NCBI RefSeq assembly: GCF_006335145.1
Contig: NZ_VDMN01000003.1
Location: 124,001 to 188,000, forward strand
Direction of reading: 5' to 3'
DNA length: 64,000 bases
Origin: Aliirhizobium smilacinae
GTDB taxonomy: Bacteria; Pseudomonadota; Alphaproteobacteria; Rhizobiales; Rhizobiaceae
Part shown: piece by piece, positions 8,390 through 16,689 of the stretch
Layout of the letters: every line of letters begins with the position of its first letter
How positions within the stretch are numbered: the stretch's first letter is position 1
Program-made: the position numbers and the translations under genes
The notes under the pieces: generated by a model
Told to the model about the DNA's origin: nothing
Seen by the model: only the letters and a program-made list of their open reading frames with translations
The model's database searches: none

Positions 8390-10429
8390 ATGAAACACAT
8401 ATCGATTACCGGCAAGTTCTTCGTCCTTCTCGCATCCTTCGGCCTGTTTACGCTGGCGCTGGCCTATTATGCCGGCAGCCAGATCCTCAGGGTCGATGCG
8501 GACTATTCCCGTCTTGTGACCACGGAAGGCGATGCCTCGACCTCATTGTCGCGCGCCAGCCAGACGTTCCAGACAATCCGCGGCGCGATCGGCGACAGTC
8601 TTCTGACAACGGCCAAGGAGCAGGAGAGGAAGGCGCAGGAAGAGCTCACCGCGTCTCGTACTCTCTTCATTGCCCAGATCGACCATGCAGCATCATCGCT
8701 GCCGAAGGATGGTTCGATTGCCGAGTTGAAGGCGAAGGCGATGGCTGTGCTCGACCAGTCCTGCGCCAACACGATCGCGCTCGGCGCCAAGGCCCTGACC
8801 TATCTGGACATCAAGAACGCGATGGACGTGTTCTTCCGCGAATGCCAGCCGCAGTTCCAGGTGATGTCGAAGGCGCTCAACGACAAGGTCGATGAGCTGG
8901 CCACAGCGACGGCAAACAGCACGGCCGGGCTTTCGGCAGATGCGCGCGGTATCTATTGGACGACGATCGGCGGTGTGCTTGCGGCGCTCCTCATCATTTC
9001 GGCGATCAGCTTCGTCGCGATCCGGACATGGCTGGTGCATCCCATTCAGGCGCTGGGCCTGACGATGGGGCGTCTCTCGGGCGGGGATCTCTCCGCAGAT
9101 GTCGCGGGTGGCGAGCGCAAGGACGAGATCGGTGGCATGGCGCGCGCCGTGCTTGTATTCAAGGAAAGCGGTTTGCGCGCCCTTACGCTGGAAACAGACG
9201 CGGCCAGTGAGCGGGACCAGAGCGAACAGCAGCAGCGCCGGACGGCCGAGCAGGATCGCCGGAGATCTGTGGCGATGACCGAGGCAACGCAGGGGCTGGC
9301 GGAAGGCTTGAAGCATCTGGCCTCCGGTGATCTCAGTTTTCGCCTCGACAAATCCTTCGCCGAGGATTTCGAAAGTCTGCGTGCCGACTTCAACCGCACC
9401 GTGGAGCAGCTTTGCGATACGCTCGCAGCAGTCACGACCGCAACCGGATCGATCGACAGCGGTGCCCGCGAGGTCAGCCACAGCGCTGACGATCTTTCGA
9501 GACGGACCGAGCAACAGGCGGCCTCTCTCGAAGAAACCGCGGCGGCGCTGGACGAGATCACGGCGAATGTCGCCAACTCCTCCAAACGTGCCGAGGAAGC
9601 ACGCACCGTTGCCATCCAGGCGAATGAAAGCGCTCGAACCTCCGAAGCGGTGGTCGCCGATGCCGTCCGGGCGATGAGCCGGATCGAGCAATCGTCCAGC
9701 CAGATTTCGAGCATTATCGGCGTGATCGATGACATCGCTTTCCAGACAAACTTGCTGGCACTCAACGCCGGTGTCGAAGCCGCACGTGCCGGAGAAGCGG
9801 GCAAGGGCTTTGCCGTCGTCGCCCAGGAGGTCCGCGAACTCGCACAACGATCCGCGACCGCTGCAAAGGAGATCAAGGATCTGATCCGCAACTCCTCGGC
9901 AGAAGTGGGCAGCGGCGTAAAGCTCGTGAGCGCCACGGGCGATGCCCTGAAGACGATCGAGGCCTATGTCGCGACCATCAACCAGCACATGGACGCGATC
10001 GCCACATCGGCGCGTGAACAGTCGACCGGGCTTGCCGAGGTCAACAACGCGGTCAACCAGATGGATCAGGTGACGCAGCAGAACGCCGCGATGGTGGAGG
10101 AGGCCAATGCCGCCGGTGCGACGCTTGCCAGCGAAGCCGGGCGGCTGCGTGAACTCGTCTCGCAGTTCCAGCTGGGTGATGCGCACGCCCGACACCTCGA
10201 TATGGGTAAGCCCACCTCGGCTGAGGCGCCTCAGCTTTCGGCGCACGGCGCCTCGGTTGCAGCCAGCCTGCGCCGGTCGTTATCCGTCCGTTCTGCCGAC
10301 GAACGCTCGCGGCCGAAAGCGTCGCCGGCGCACCATATGGCGGACAAGCTTTCGCATGCATTCGGAGGCAAGATGTCAGGTCCGAGCCCTGCAGCGGCCA
10401 ATGCTGCGGATGATTGGGAAGAATTCTGA
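8390..10429 (+). CDS. Methyl-accepting chemotaxis protein with C-terminal CheR/CheB-tether pentapeptide
   Basis: A 679-residue membrane chemoreceptor that signals through CheA/CheW to the flagellar motor. In order: helix 1 (about 9-29), a helical periplasmic sensor domain (30-187, four-helix-bundle type), helix 2 (about 190-212), HAMP (about 212-265), a linker with a second HAMP-like unit around 300-350, and a long signalling coiled coil. The hairpin tip is conserved: [20 protein letters not shown], followed by [20 protein letters not shown]. The protein ends WEEF after an Ala/Ser/Pro-rich linker, matching the pentapeptide that tethers the methylation enzymes. ATG 8390 (MKHISITGK) has an AGG site 6 bases upstream; an upstream in-frame ATG lacks one. 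Confidence 0.93.
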   Translation: MKHISITGKFFVLLASFGLFTLALAYYAGSQILRVDADYSRLVTTEGDASTSLSRASQTFQTIRGAIGDSLLTTAKEQERKAQEELTASRTLFIAQIDHAASSLPKDGSIAELKAKAMAVLDQSCANTIALGAKALTYLDIKNAMDVFFRECQPQFQVMSKALNDKVDELATATANSTAGLSADARGIYWTTIGGVLAALLIISAISFVAIRTWLVHPIQALGLTMGRLSGGDLSADVAGGERKDEIGGMARAVLVFKESGLRALTLETDAASERDQSEQQQRRTAEQDRRRSVAMTEATQGLAEGLKHLASGDLSFRLDKSFAEDFESLRADFNRTVEQLCDTLAAVTTATGSIDSGAREVSHSADDLSRRTEQQAASLEETAAALDEITANVANSSKRAEEARTVAIQANESARTSEAVVADAVRAMSRIEQSSSQISSIIGVIDDIAFQTNLLALNAGVEAARAGEAGKGFAVVAQEVRELAQRSATAAKEIKDLIRNSSAEVGSGVKLVSATGDALKTIEAYVATINQHMDAIATSAREQSTGLAEVNNAVNQMDQVTQQNAAMVEEANAAGATLASEAGRLRELVSQFQLGDAHARHLDMGKPTSAEAPQLSAHGASVAASLRRSLSVRSADERSRPKASPAHHMADKLSHAFGGKMSGPSPAAANAADDWEEF

Positions 10430-10468
10430 TTCGCGTCCTATACGCGTTAAGGCCCTGTCTTCATCCAA

Positions 10469-10501
10469 CCCGGCTTGCATCGCAGGTCGGGCTTTTCTTT
10501 T
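10469..10501 (+). terminator. Intrinsic terminator after the chemoreceptor gene
   Basis: CCCGGCTTGC (10469-10478) pairs along its full length with GCAGGTCGGG (10482-10491), using two G-U pairs and an ATC loop. TTTTCTTTT follows. Confidence 0.85.
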
Positions 10502-10644
10502 ATCACTTTAGAAATGGATGGTGAGCGTGCCCGGTTATACCGATGGATTGCCGGTGTTGACGACAGTCCGCCAAGCAGGGCAGTCAGGATACGGAGTTGG
10601 TCGGCAAGCGCAAAGCGTGTCGTCCCGTCAGCGGGAGATGGTCC

Positions 10645-10845
10645 ATGAATGTCAGTGATCCTGTCGAAAGCGATAAGCCGCCACCAAAGCGCAGGCCGAT
10701 ATGGCCATGGCTGGTTATGCTGGTCCTTACGCTGGCGGCCATCTACGCCCACTACCGGATATCCCTGATGATCGATGACCTGGCGCAGATGGCGAGAGAC
10801 TTTGTCCAGCTACTGCAATGGATCCTGACAAAGTTGGAGGGCTGA
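10645..10845 (+). CDS. Small single-helix membrane protein of unknown function
   Basis: A 66-residue protein (MNVSDPVESDKPPPKRRPIW...). A proline/lysine-rich cytoplasmic start is followed by one hydrophobic helix (about 20-38), then an amphipathic tail (DDLAQMARDFVQLLQWILTK). GGGAG lies 7 bases before the ATG at 10645; an upstream in-frame GTG at 10597 would add 16 basic residues with no ribosome site. I recognise no family. Coding is supported by length, ribosome site and a sensible topology only. Confidence 0.5.
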   Translation: MNVSDPVESDKPPPKRRPIWPWLVMLVLTLAAIYAHYRISLMIDDLAQMARDFVQLLQWILTKLEG

Positions 10846-11150
10846 GCGGAAGGCGCCTAAAGCCGGGCGTCGCGGGAGCGTTTTGGGGTGGGGTGCCCCT
10901 ATCCATGGCCGATGATGCACAAGGGTTTTCACGAGCGCAATTCGAGGGGTGGCTTCTTCGGGTTAAGACACTTTGGTTGCTCAGGTTCATCAAACCTGAG
11001 GGGCACTACGCATGGAAGTATTCATTGCGGAGCAGGGTCTCGTAATGGGTCTAAAAAGCGAAGAACACGAGGGGCAGCGCAGCTGGTTGTCCAGTGATCT
11101 CAGTGGATACTGCAGACCGCAATCGATAGATTTGCACCTTATCTAGAAAT
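10846..11150. other. Intergenic region, nothing recognised
   Basis: About 300 bases between the small membrane protein and the tRNA terminator. Several overlapping frames of 60-75 codons exist on the plus strand. None has a ribosome site, domain or plausible composition. Confidence 0.4.
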
Positions 11151-11178
11151 GCAAAAGGCCCTGTCGAAACAAGGCCTT
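11151..11178 (-). terminator. Terminator of tRNA-Val
   Basis: On the minus strand AAGGCCTTG pairs with CAGGGCCTT (one G-U) around a TTTCGA loop and is followed by TTGC. It lies 14 bases beyond the tRNA 3' end, as expected for its transcript. Confidence 0.7.
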
Positions 11179-11191
11179 GCGAAGGTTCGGA

Positions 11192-11266
<75 letters not shown>

Positions 11267-11479
11267 ATCCGATGTCGGCGCATAGACCATACAGTGATCG
11301 GGCCGTCAACTGGTTTTTTGGAGGAAATGCGAAGCTTTTTTGACAGTCCCGCATTTCCGGTATTTTGGCGGCTGTGGATGATCGCGGGCGGTGCCTGGAT
11401 CGATCGCTACGATGCCTGAAAACAGATGAGGCGCCCGGATGGACGGCTCGATCAGGTGCTTGATTCTGAAAAAAATGCT

Positions 11480-11845
11480 TCAGGCTGCTGCGAGCATCTT
11501 GTTCACTTCATCGACCAAGTCGCGAAGGTGGAATGGCTTGGAAAGAACCTTTGCGTCCTTCGGTGCCTTCGAGTCGGAATTCAGCGCAACGGCGGCAAAG
11601 CCAGTGATGAACATCACCTTGAGGTCCGGATCGAGTTCGGTCGCGCGGCGCGCGAGCTCGATGCCGTCCATTTCCGGCATCACGATGTCGGTCAGGAGGA
11701 GCGAGAAGGGTTCTTCGCGCAGCCTGTCATAGGCGCTTGCGCCATTGTCGAAAGAGGCGACCTTGTATCCCGCCTTTTCCAGTGCCTTCACCAGAAAACG
11801 GCGCATATCGTTGTCGTCTTCGGCGAGAAGGATTTTCTGTATCAT
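11480..11845 (-). CDS. cpdR: CpdR-type single-domain response regulator
   Basis: A 121-residue stand-alone receiver domain. Acidic pocket AEDDND (about 8-13), phosphoacceptor Asp53 in LLTDIVMPEMDG, switch Thr in FITGFAA and Lys in LSKPFHL are all present; there is no output domain. In alphaproteobacteria CpdR, when unphosphorylated, primes ClpXP and brings it to the cell pole, controlling breakdown of CtrA and other cell-cycle proteins. Phosphorylation comes from the CckA-ChpT relay. The near-unbroken match to rhizobial CpdR (RRFLVKALEKAGY, MPEMDGIELARRATELDPD) makes identity strong. ATG 11845 is chosen because longer frames add non-conserved sequence. Divergent from the N-formylglutamate amidohydrolase gene. 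Confidence 0.93.
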   Translation of the reverse strand: MIQKILLAEDDNDMRRFLVKALEKAGYKVASFDNGASAYDRLREEPFSLLLTDIVMPEMDGIELARRATELDPDLKVMFITGFAAVALNSDSKAPKDAKVLSKPFHLRDLVDEVNKMLAAA

Positions 11846-11907
11846 CGTCGGGACCGTATCCGTGCATGCCTGAGGTTGTATGAGCTGTCCATAATGCCTG
11901 CTTAGGG

Positions 11908-11922
11908 TAAATTTCCGTTTAA
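11908..11922 (-). promoter_or_regulatory. Possible CtrA-type site upstream of cpdR
   Basis: On the cpdR strand the sequence reads TTAA-ACGGAAA-TTTA, one base off the CtrA consensus TTAA-N7-TTAA, 63-77 bases before the cpdR start codon. A CtrA site here would close a loop, because CpdR governs CtrA proteolysis. The match is short and imperfect, so this is a suggestion only. Confidence 0.3.
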
Positions 11923-12025
11923 CCGGCATGGAACGGCGTTTGGTGGGATATACATAGTATGGACTTGGCGTCGGGCAACTGGCAACATGCCACATCAGAC
12001 TTGTTCGTGACATGGTAAAGGCAGG

Positions 12026-12913
12026 ATGGATCAGTCCGCGGCAGATTTTCAAGGGTTCGAGGTCAGAGAACCGGCGGCGCAGACAATCCCCTTCGTCTTT
12101 AATTCACCGCATAGCGGCAACCATTTTCCTGTGGATTTCCTCGCAAGCAGCTGTCTCGACTCCCTGTCCATCCGCCGTTCGGCCGATCATTACGTCGATG
12201 AGCTGTTTGCCGACGCCCCGGAACTGGGGGCGCCGCTTCTCGTCGCGCACTTCCCGCGTGCATATCTGGATGTCAACCGGGAACCTTACGAACTCGACCC
12301 GCGCATGTTCGACGGGCCGCTTCCGCCCTATGTGAATATCGGCTCGATGCGGGTTGCCGGAGGGCTGGGTACCATCCCGCGCATCGTTGCCGAAAACATG
12401 GATATCTACCGGAAACGGCTGTCGGTCGATGAGGGGCTGTCTCGAATCGAGACGATCTATAAACCTTATCACGCCTGCCTGCGCAAATTGATCGCCCGCA
12501 CCCATGCGCGATTCGGCATGGGCATCCTGATTGACTGCCACTCGATGCCGGGCAATATCCGGCTTTCGGGTTCAGATGTCCGGCCGGATTTCATTATCGG
12601 CGATCGTTACGGGACCAGTGCCTCGGCGGAGCTTTCCCGCGCAGCATTGCAATTCTTCGACGACATGGGTTTTTCGGCCGTGCGCAACAAGCCTTATGCG
12701 GGCGGGTTCATTACCGAGCATTACGGTCGCCCGGTACGCGGCCTGCATGCCCTGCAGATCGAGATCAACCGCAGCCTCTATGTCGATGAGATAACGCTTG
12801 AGAAAAAGGCGGAATTTCCGCTGGTTGCGGCGGCTTTGTCTACCTTCATGCGCCAGATGGCCGAGTTCGTCGGCGAATTTTCCGATGGCGCGGATGCGCT
12901 CGCGGCCGAATAA
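12026..12913 (+). CDS. N-formylglutamate amidohydrolase family protein
   Basis: A 295-residue cytoplasmic hydrolase of the FGase (HutG-like) family, which cleaves N-formylglutamate to formate and glutamate in one histidine-degradation route. Family motifs seen: FNSPHSG (about 28-34), a conserved RAYLDVNRE segment, DCHSMP (about 173) and LQIEINRSLYVDE near the end; the His/Asp/Glu residues are presumed metal ligands. No hut gene is nearby, so the physiological substrate is open. A paralogue lies at 59684-60487. It is divergent from cpdR, an arrangement I recall from other Rhizobiaceae. Confidence 0.85.
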   Translation: MDQSAADFQGFEVREPAAQTIPFVFNSPHSGNHFPVDFLASSCLDSLSIRRSADHYVDELFADAPELGAPLLVAHFPRAYLDVNREPYELDPRMFDGPLPPYVNIGSMRVAGGLGTIPRIVAENMDIYRKRLSVDEGLSRIETIYKPYHACLRKLIARTHARFGMGILIDCHSMPGNIRLSGSDVRPDFIIGDRYGTSASAELSRAALQFFDDMGFSAVRNKPYAGGFITEHYGRPVRGLHALQIEINRSLYVDEITLEKKAEFPLVAAALSTFMRQMAEFVGEFSDGADALAAE

Positions 12914-12970
12914 CTCGTTTTAACCTGTCTCGATAGCTTGGCGCCCGGCAGCGATGGCTGTGATGAGGGG

Positions 12971-13047
12971 AAAAAAAACCGCGCTCATCGCGCGGCTAAG
13001 TCTAGGGAGGAAACACCCAAGGAGGGTATTTACAGTCAAAGACTGTG
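12971..13047 (-). ncRNA. mmgR: suhB/MmgR (alpha-r8) family small RNA
   Basis: On the minus strand an RNA of about 77 nt is outlined. First comes a 5' hairpin ACAGTC-TTT-GACTGT, then a short ACCC/GGGT hairpin. The single-stranded motif TTTCCTCCCT follows, and the end is a strong intrinsic terminator CCGCGC-GATGA-GCGCGG-TTTTTTTT (to 12971). The motif is the conserved anti-Shine-Dalgarno-like core I associate with MmgR of Sinorhizobium, an Hfq-bound sRNA that limits polyhydroxybutyrate storage. Rfam's suhB RNA is named for lying beside an inositol-monophosphatase-family gene, and here hisN is next door. The 5' end is inferred from the promoter. Confidence 0.85.
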
Positions 13048-13054
13048 ATTAAGA

Positions 13055-13083
13055 AAATACGGCTAGATATGCACATTTGTCAA
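13055..13083 (-). promoter_or_regulatory. Promoter of the MmgR-like sRNA
   Basis: On the minus strand a perfect -35 box TTGACA (13083-13078) is followed after 17 bases by GTATTT (13060-13055), a typical alphaproteobacterial housekeeping promoter. Initiation about 8 bases later gives a transcript near 77 nt. Confidence 0.65.
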
Positions 13084-13237
13084 GCATATTTTTTCTGTGA
13101 TTAAAATTGCATCATATTTGTGCGTTATGATTAAGGCGATGGCACCGAAGGCGGTTTTCTTTGGCAGCAAGAGGTCTTATGAAAGACGTGTCCTGCCATT
13201 GCCTCATGCTTTCACTTCATAATCCAAGGATCCGCCG

Positions 13238-14014
13238 ATGTTGCCTGACCGCGATTTCTTCCATGCGCTTGCCGATGCCGCCAAAGGTGAAACGCTGCCG
13301 CGGTTCCGCACGGGAGTTTCGGTTGTTAACAAGGTTGCCGGCGGTTTCGATCCGGTAACGGAGGGGGATCGGGCCGCCGAGACGGCGATCCGGGCGCTGA
13401 TCGAGGAACGCTTTCCCGATCACGGCATTCTTGGTGAGGAGCATGGGAATATCGGCCTCGATCGCGAGCATGTCTGGGTGATCGATCCGATCGACGGAAC
13501 GAGGGCGTTCATTTCCGGCCTGCCGGTGTGGGGCACTCTGATCGGTTTCCGCTCCAACGGTCGTGCGACCATGGGGTTGATGGACCAGCCGTTCATCGGC
13601 GAGCGTTATTTCGCCGATGGCATCCGTTCCTGGTATTCGGGACCGGATGGCGAGCGGCAGATTTCGGTGCGTGATTGCGGGTCGCTTTCCGATGCAATCC
13701 TTTTCACGACGTCGCCGCATATCTTTCAGGGCGAGGATCTTGCGCGCTATCGCTCTGTCGAAGAGAAGGTGCGGCTGTTCCGCTATGGCTGCGATTGCTA
13801 TGCCTATGCGCTGCTGGCTGCGGGGCATATCGATCTGGTGGTCGAAAACAGCCTTCAGCCCTATGATGTCGGCGCGCTGATTCCGATCATCGAACAGGCG
13901 GGTGGTATCATTACGACCTGGGACGGCGGGCGGCCGGAGAATGGTGGCAATATCATCGCGGCCGGATCCAAGGCTGTTTATGAACAGGCTATGGCTCTGT
14001 TGGCGGAGCGATAA
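13238..14014 (+). CDS. hisN: Histidinol-phosphatase, inositol-monophosphatase type
   Basis: A 258-residue Mg2+/Li+-sensitive phosphatase. Metal-site motifs: EEHG (about 67-70), the signature WVIDPIDGTRAF (about 80-91) and the late VVENSLQPYDVGALIPIIEQ segment holding the third Asp. Length, the DPIDGTRAFISGLPVWG variant and the absence of a SuhB-type N-terminus favour HisN, which removes phosphate from L-histidinol phosphate in histidine synthesis. Inositol monophosphatase or a related activity cannot be excluded by eye. AAGGATCCGCCG precedes the ATG. The MmgR-like sRNA is transcribed away from its promoter region. Confidence 0.85.
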   Translation: MLPDRDFFHALADAAKGETLPRFRTGVSVVNKVAGGFDPVTEGDRAAETAIRALIEERFPDHGILGEEHGNIGLDREHVWVIDPIDGTRAFISGLPVWGTLIGFRSNGRATMGLMDQPFIGERYFADGIRSWYSGPDGERQISVRDCGSLSDAILFTTSPHIFQGEDLARYRSVEEKVRLFRYGCDCYAYALLAAGHIDLVVENSLQPYDVGALIPIIEQAGGIITTWDGGRPENGGNIIAAGSKAVYEQAMALLAER

Positions 14015-14026
14015 CAGGCGGCGTGT

Positions 14027-15013
14027 TCAAGCTGCGGTTTCGGCAAGGTCCAAACCGCCATCAAGGCCCGGCATAAAGGTCTCGATCGCCGTCATGGCCT
14101 GGGCGCGGTAGATATCCTTTTCCTGAAACAGTTCGTGTCTTGCGCCGGTGACGGTGATGAGCTGCCCGGCGCGAAAATTGCGGGACAGGTTTTCCTGCAG
14201 GCGATAAGGCACGACGCCGTCGAGCATCGGCGCGAGGATCAGGGTCGGGATGGTGATTTCGGTCAGGTGGGTCTGTAGCGAAACGCGGGTTGCGGCTTTC
14301 AGTGTCTCGTGGACCCATCTTGCCGTCGGCGCGCCGACGGTCAGATCCTTGAAGGCGCGGTAGAGATCGAGATTGCGTTCGAAGCGCGTCCTGTCGCCGG
14401 TCAATCCATTGCCTTCGAAGGGGATTACCCGCCGATCGCCGCCTAGCTGGGTGCCGCCAAGTCCGGTCCACGAGAGCAACCGTGCCAGCGGGCGAGCGAG
14501 TTTTTCCGATGCGGGCTGATTGTGGAAGCCGATATAGGGGGAAGCGAGCGCCATCCGACTGATCCGGTTCGACAGGCGTGGTGCAGCCGAAAGGGCAATC
14601 AGCGCTCCGGTGGAGTGGGCGACAAGGAAAAAGGGCAGGCGGGCATCCGGCAGCACGACCTGTTCCAGAAAGATCTCCAGATCCTTTTCGTAATCGGAAA
14701 AGCGCCGGACATGACCTTTCTTCGGATCCTTCTTCAGGCGATCCGACCCGCCTTGGCCACGCAAATCATAGGTCGCGACCCAGAGGCCCATGGCGTTCAG
14801 GTCGCGGATCGTCTCGAAATATTTCTCGATGAATTCGTTGCGCCCCTGGACCAGCACGATGGTGCCGCGTGCCGGCACGACATCCGACCGGAACAGACCG
14901 TAACGGATTTTTGCGCCGCGGTGGCCGGTGAAATAGCCCGCGGAGTAATTCTCCGGTGCGGGATTGGCCGAGGTGAGACGGAAGATATCGTCGCTGATTT
15001 GGTTCTCGCTCAT
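14027..15013 (-). CDS. Alpha/beta hydrolase, lysophospholipase (PldB) type
   Basis: A 328-residue alpha/beta-fold hydrolase. Features: YDLRGQGGSDR (oxyanion/cap region, about 95-105), nucleophile elbow VAHSTGAL with the Ser (about 144), an Asp in LAPMLDGVVPYRLQ and the catalytic His in GARHELFQEKD. This is the lysophospholipase/monoacylglycerol-lipase subgroup; substrate unknown, and no signal peptide is evident. ATG at 15013 (MSENQIS) is preferred over a TTG 13 codons upstream. Convergent with hisN, 12 bases between the stops. Confidence 0.85.
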   Translation of the reverse strand: MSENQISDDIFRLTSANPAPENYSAGYFTGHRGAKIRYGLFRSDVVPARGTIVLVQGRNEFIEKYFETIRDLNAMGLWVATYDLRGQGGSDRLKKDPKKGHVRRFSDYEKDLEIFLEQVVLPDARLPFFLVAHSTGALIALSAAPRLSNRISRMALASPYIGFHNQPASEKLARPLARLLSWTGLGGTQLGGDRRVIPFEGNGLTGDRTRFERNLDLYRAFKDLTVGAPTARWVHETLKAATRVSLQTHLTEITIPTLILAPMLDGVVPYRLQENLSRNFRAGQLITVTGARHELFQEKDIYRAQAMTAIETFMPGLDGGLDLAETAA

Positions 15014-15124
15014 ATTTTCAGCGTTAGGCGAGTGTGCAGAGAGGTCAAGCAAAAATCGCTGCTTCCGCGACTGCGCTTCTTGCGAAGGGTGGACATGGTG
15101 GGTGTAACTGTATAACGCAGATTT

Positions 15125-15139
15125 TGTAATGTTATTACA
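15125..15139 (+). promoter_or_regulatory. Zur-like operator upstream of the AztD-like gene
   Basis: TGTAAT-GTT-ATTACA is a perfect 6+6 inverted repeat, 13 bases before the start codon and just upstream of the ribosome site. Its sequence resembles alphaproteobacterial Zur boxes (GTTATAACATTAC-like). Repression by Zur under zinc sufficiency is inferred and agrees with the likely role of the gene. Confidence 0.55.
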
Positions 15140-15152
15140 TATAGGAGAGGTT

Positions 15153-16388
15153 ATGTCCCATTTGTTGCGTGCCGCCGCGTTGTCGGCTGCCCTTCTCGCC
15201 TCCAGTGCGGTGTTTGGACCGGTTGCATTTGCAGAAGAAGAAAAAGCTGAGACCTGGCGGCTTTTCGTTGCCGATCACAGCCTGCCGGTTGTGCGCGCCA
15301 TCGATCTCGTATCCGGCACGGAGATCGGCAAATTCGATCTTGAAGGTTATGCTGCTCTTTCGTTGAGCGACAGCGGCCGTACGGTTTTCGCTGTGCAGGG
15401 TGACGAGAATGTCGTTCACGCCATCTCGTCCGGAATTTCCCTGTCGGATCATGGCGAGCATCGAGATATCGAAATCAATGAGCCGCAACTGACCTCGACG
15501 GTGATCAAGGGACAGAAGCCCGGTCATGTCGTTACCCATGGCGATCAGGTTGCCGTCTTCTACGATCGGGAGGCGAAGTTCGATCTCGTCAGTGAGGAGT
15601 CTCTGGCGCAAGGAGATGCAGAGCTGAAAGCCTTCGACACCATCGCGGCGCATCACGGTGTTGCCGTTCCGGCCGGCAAGCATTTTCTCGTCTCCGTGCC
15701 GAACACCGAGGTGGCCGTGACTGAAGGCGAGTTGCCGCCGAGGCTCGGCCTGCGCGTTGTCGATGGCGATGGAAAGCAGGTCGGCGAGATCGCAACCTGC
15801 ACCGGCCTGCATGGTGAGGCCAGTTCCGCGCGTCTCGTTGCCTTCGGTTGCGAAGAGGGCGTTCTCGTGGCGCGTCCGGGTGGCATGGATGGGCCGAAGC
15901 TCGAAATGCTGCCGTATGGCGACCAGTTGCCGAAAGGAAAGGTTTCCACGCTGCTCGGCGGAAAATCGATGCAGTTCTTCCTTGGCAATTACGGGGAGGA
16001 CAAGATCGTGCTCGTCGATCCGGACAGTGCGGATGAGACTTATCGCCTGATCGAGCTGCCGACGCGGCGGGTCGACTTCGCACTCGATCCTGCCGATCCG
16101 CGCAGCGCCTATGTTCTGACCGAAGATGGCAAGCTGCACCTGATCGACGTGGTGAAAGGTGAGATTGTCAAAAGCGAGACGATTACGGAGCCTTACAGCA
16201 AGGACGGGCATTGGCGTGATGCGCGTCCAAGGCTGGCCGTTGCCGGCGATCAGATCGCCGTTACCGATCCCCGCAAAAGCCTCGTTCGCATTGTCGATGG
16301 CGACAACCTGAAGGAGGTGCGCACGATCGCTGTGGAGGGGCAGCCGTTCGGTCTCGTGGCGGCCGGAGGATCTGGCGCGGTACACTGA
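15153..16388 (+). CDS. AztD-like periplasmic zinc metallochaperone
   Basis: A 411-residue secreted beta-propeller protein. Signal peptide: MSHLLRAAALSAALLASS core ending near AFA-EE. Repeated blade-like strands follow (LFVADHSLPVVRAIDL, FLGNYGEDKIVLVDP, YVLTEDGKLHLIDVVKGEI). Conserved His-containing loops occur at GEHRDIEI, AAHHGVAVP, GLHGEASS and DGHWRDARPR. This layout is that of AztD, which binds zinc and passes it to the AztC solute-binding protein. The usual aztABC transporter genes are not adjacent. AGGAGAGG (15143-15150) fixes the start, and a Zur-like palindrome lies immediately upstream. A surface WD40/YVTN-like protein is the alternative reading. Confidence 0.7.
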   Translation: MSHLLRAAALSAALLASSAVFGPVAFAEEEKAETWRLFVADHSLPVVRAIDLVSGTEIGKFDLEGYAALSLSDSGRTVFAVQGDENVVHAISSGISLSDHGEHRDIEINEPQLTSTVIKGQKPGHVVTHGDQVAVFYDREAKFDLVSEESLAQGDAELKAFDTIAAHHGVAVPAGKHFLVSVPNTEVAVTEGELPPRLGLRVVDGDGKQVGEIATCTGLHGEASSARLVAFGCEEGVLVARPGGMDGPKLEMLPYGDQLPKGKVSTLLGGKSMQFFLGNYGEDKIVLVDPDSADETYRLIELPTRRVDFALDPADPRSAYVLTEDGKLHLIDVVKGEIVKSETITEPYSKDGHWRDARPRLAVAGDQIAVTDPRKSLVRIVDGDNLKEVRTIAVEGQPFGLVAAGGSGAVH

Positions 16389-16410
16389 TAAGCCGCTCTA
16401 TGGATTCGAG

Positions 16411-16435
16411 CGAGCGTCGGCCTGACCGGCGCTCG
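16411..16435 (+). other. Stem-loop downstream of the AztD-like gene
   Basis: CGAGCGTCGG (16411-16420) pairs with CCGGCGCTCG (16426-16435), with one G-U pair and a CCTGA loop, 22 bases after the stop codon. Only a weak pyrimidine tract (CTCTTTCTG) follows. It may end or stabilise the upstream message. Confidence 0.5.
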
Positions 16436-16454
16436 TTGATGCTCTTTCTGAGAA

Positions 16455-16565
16455 AAAGAGGGCCGGAACCGGCGACACGGGGATGACAGCGCGGTTCCGG
16501 CAAGGCTGACCGAAGCGAAGGGACGAATGATGCTTCGGCCGAAGGAGGCATGCCGCCTTCCAGAG
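16455..16565 (-). ncRNA. Candidate structured RNA (three hairpins), strand uncertain
   Basis: Three consecutive inverted repeats occupy a gene-free stretch. GCCGGAACC (16462-16470) pairs with GGTTCCGGC (16493-16501), CCGAAGC (16510-16516) with GCTTCGG (16532-16538), and GAAGGAGGC (16541-16549) with GCCGCCTTC (16552-16560). On the minus strand the last-read hairpin is followed by CCTCTTTTTCTC, a plausible terminator, so a minus-strand sRNA ending near 16450 is my best reading. I recognise no family and no convincing promoter. Confidence 0.35.
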
Positions 16566-16654
16566 CCTGCTTTCTAGCAAGGTGGCGCTGAACCGCAGCA
16601 AAACCGGCCGTTCATACGGCATTCACTGGCAAGGCAGCTGTGGCGCGGGAGGGT

Positions 16655-16684
16655 CTTGAAGGGCGTGGCCGCAATTCCCATCTT
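16655..16684 (+). promoter_or_regulatory. Heat-shock (RpoH) promoter of hsp20
   Basis: CTTGAA (16655-16660), a 16-base spacer and CCCATCTT (16677-16684) match the rhizobial sigma-32 promoter pattern. Transcription would start near 16690, giving a 5' leader of about 100 bases that coincides with the ROSE element. Confidence 0.7.
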
Positions 16685-16689
16685 GGTTC

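Noticed and set aside
10888..11097. Plus-strand frames of 60-75 codons before tRNA-Val
   Set aside because: No ribosome site, overlapping frames, Gly/Arg-rich shadow-like translation.
15135..16385. A 416-codon minus-strand frame opposite the AztD-like gene
   Set aside because: It mirrors the plus-strand gene, which has a signal peptide, a strong ribosome site and an operator; the antisense product resembles no family.
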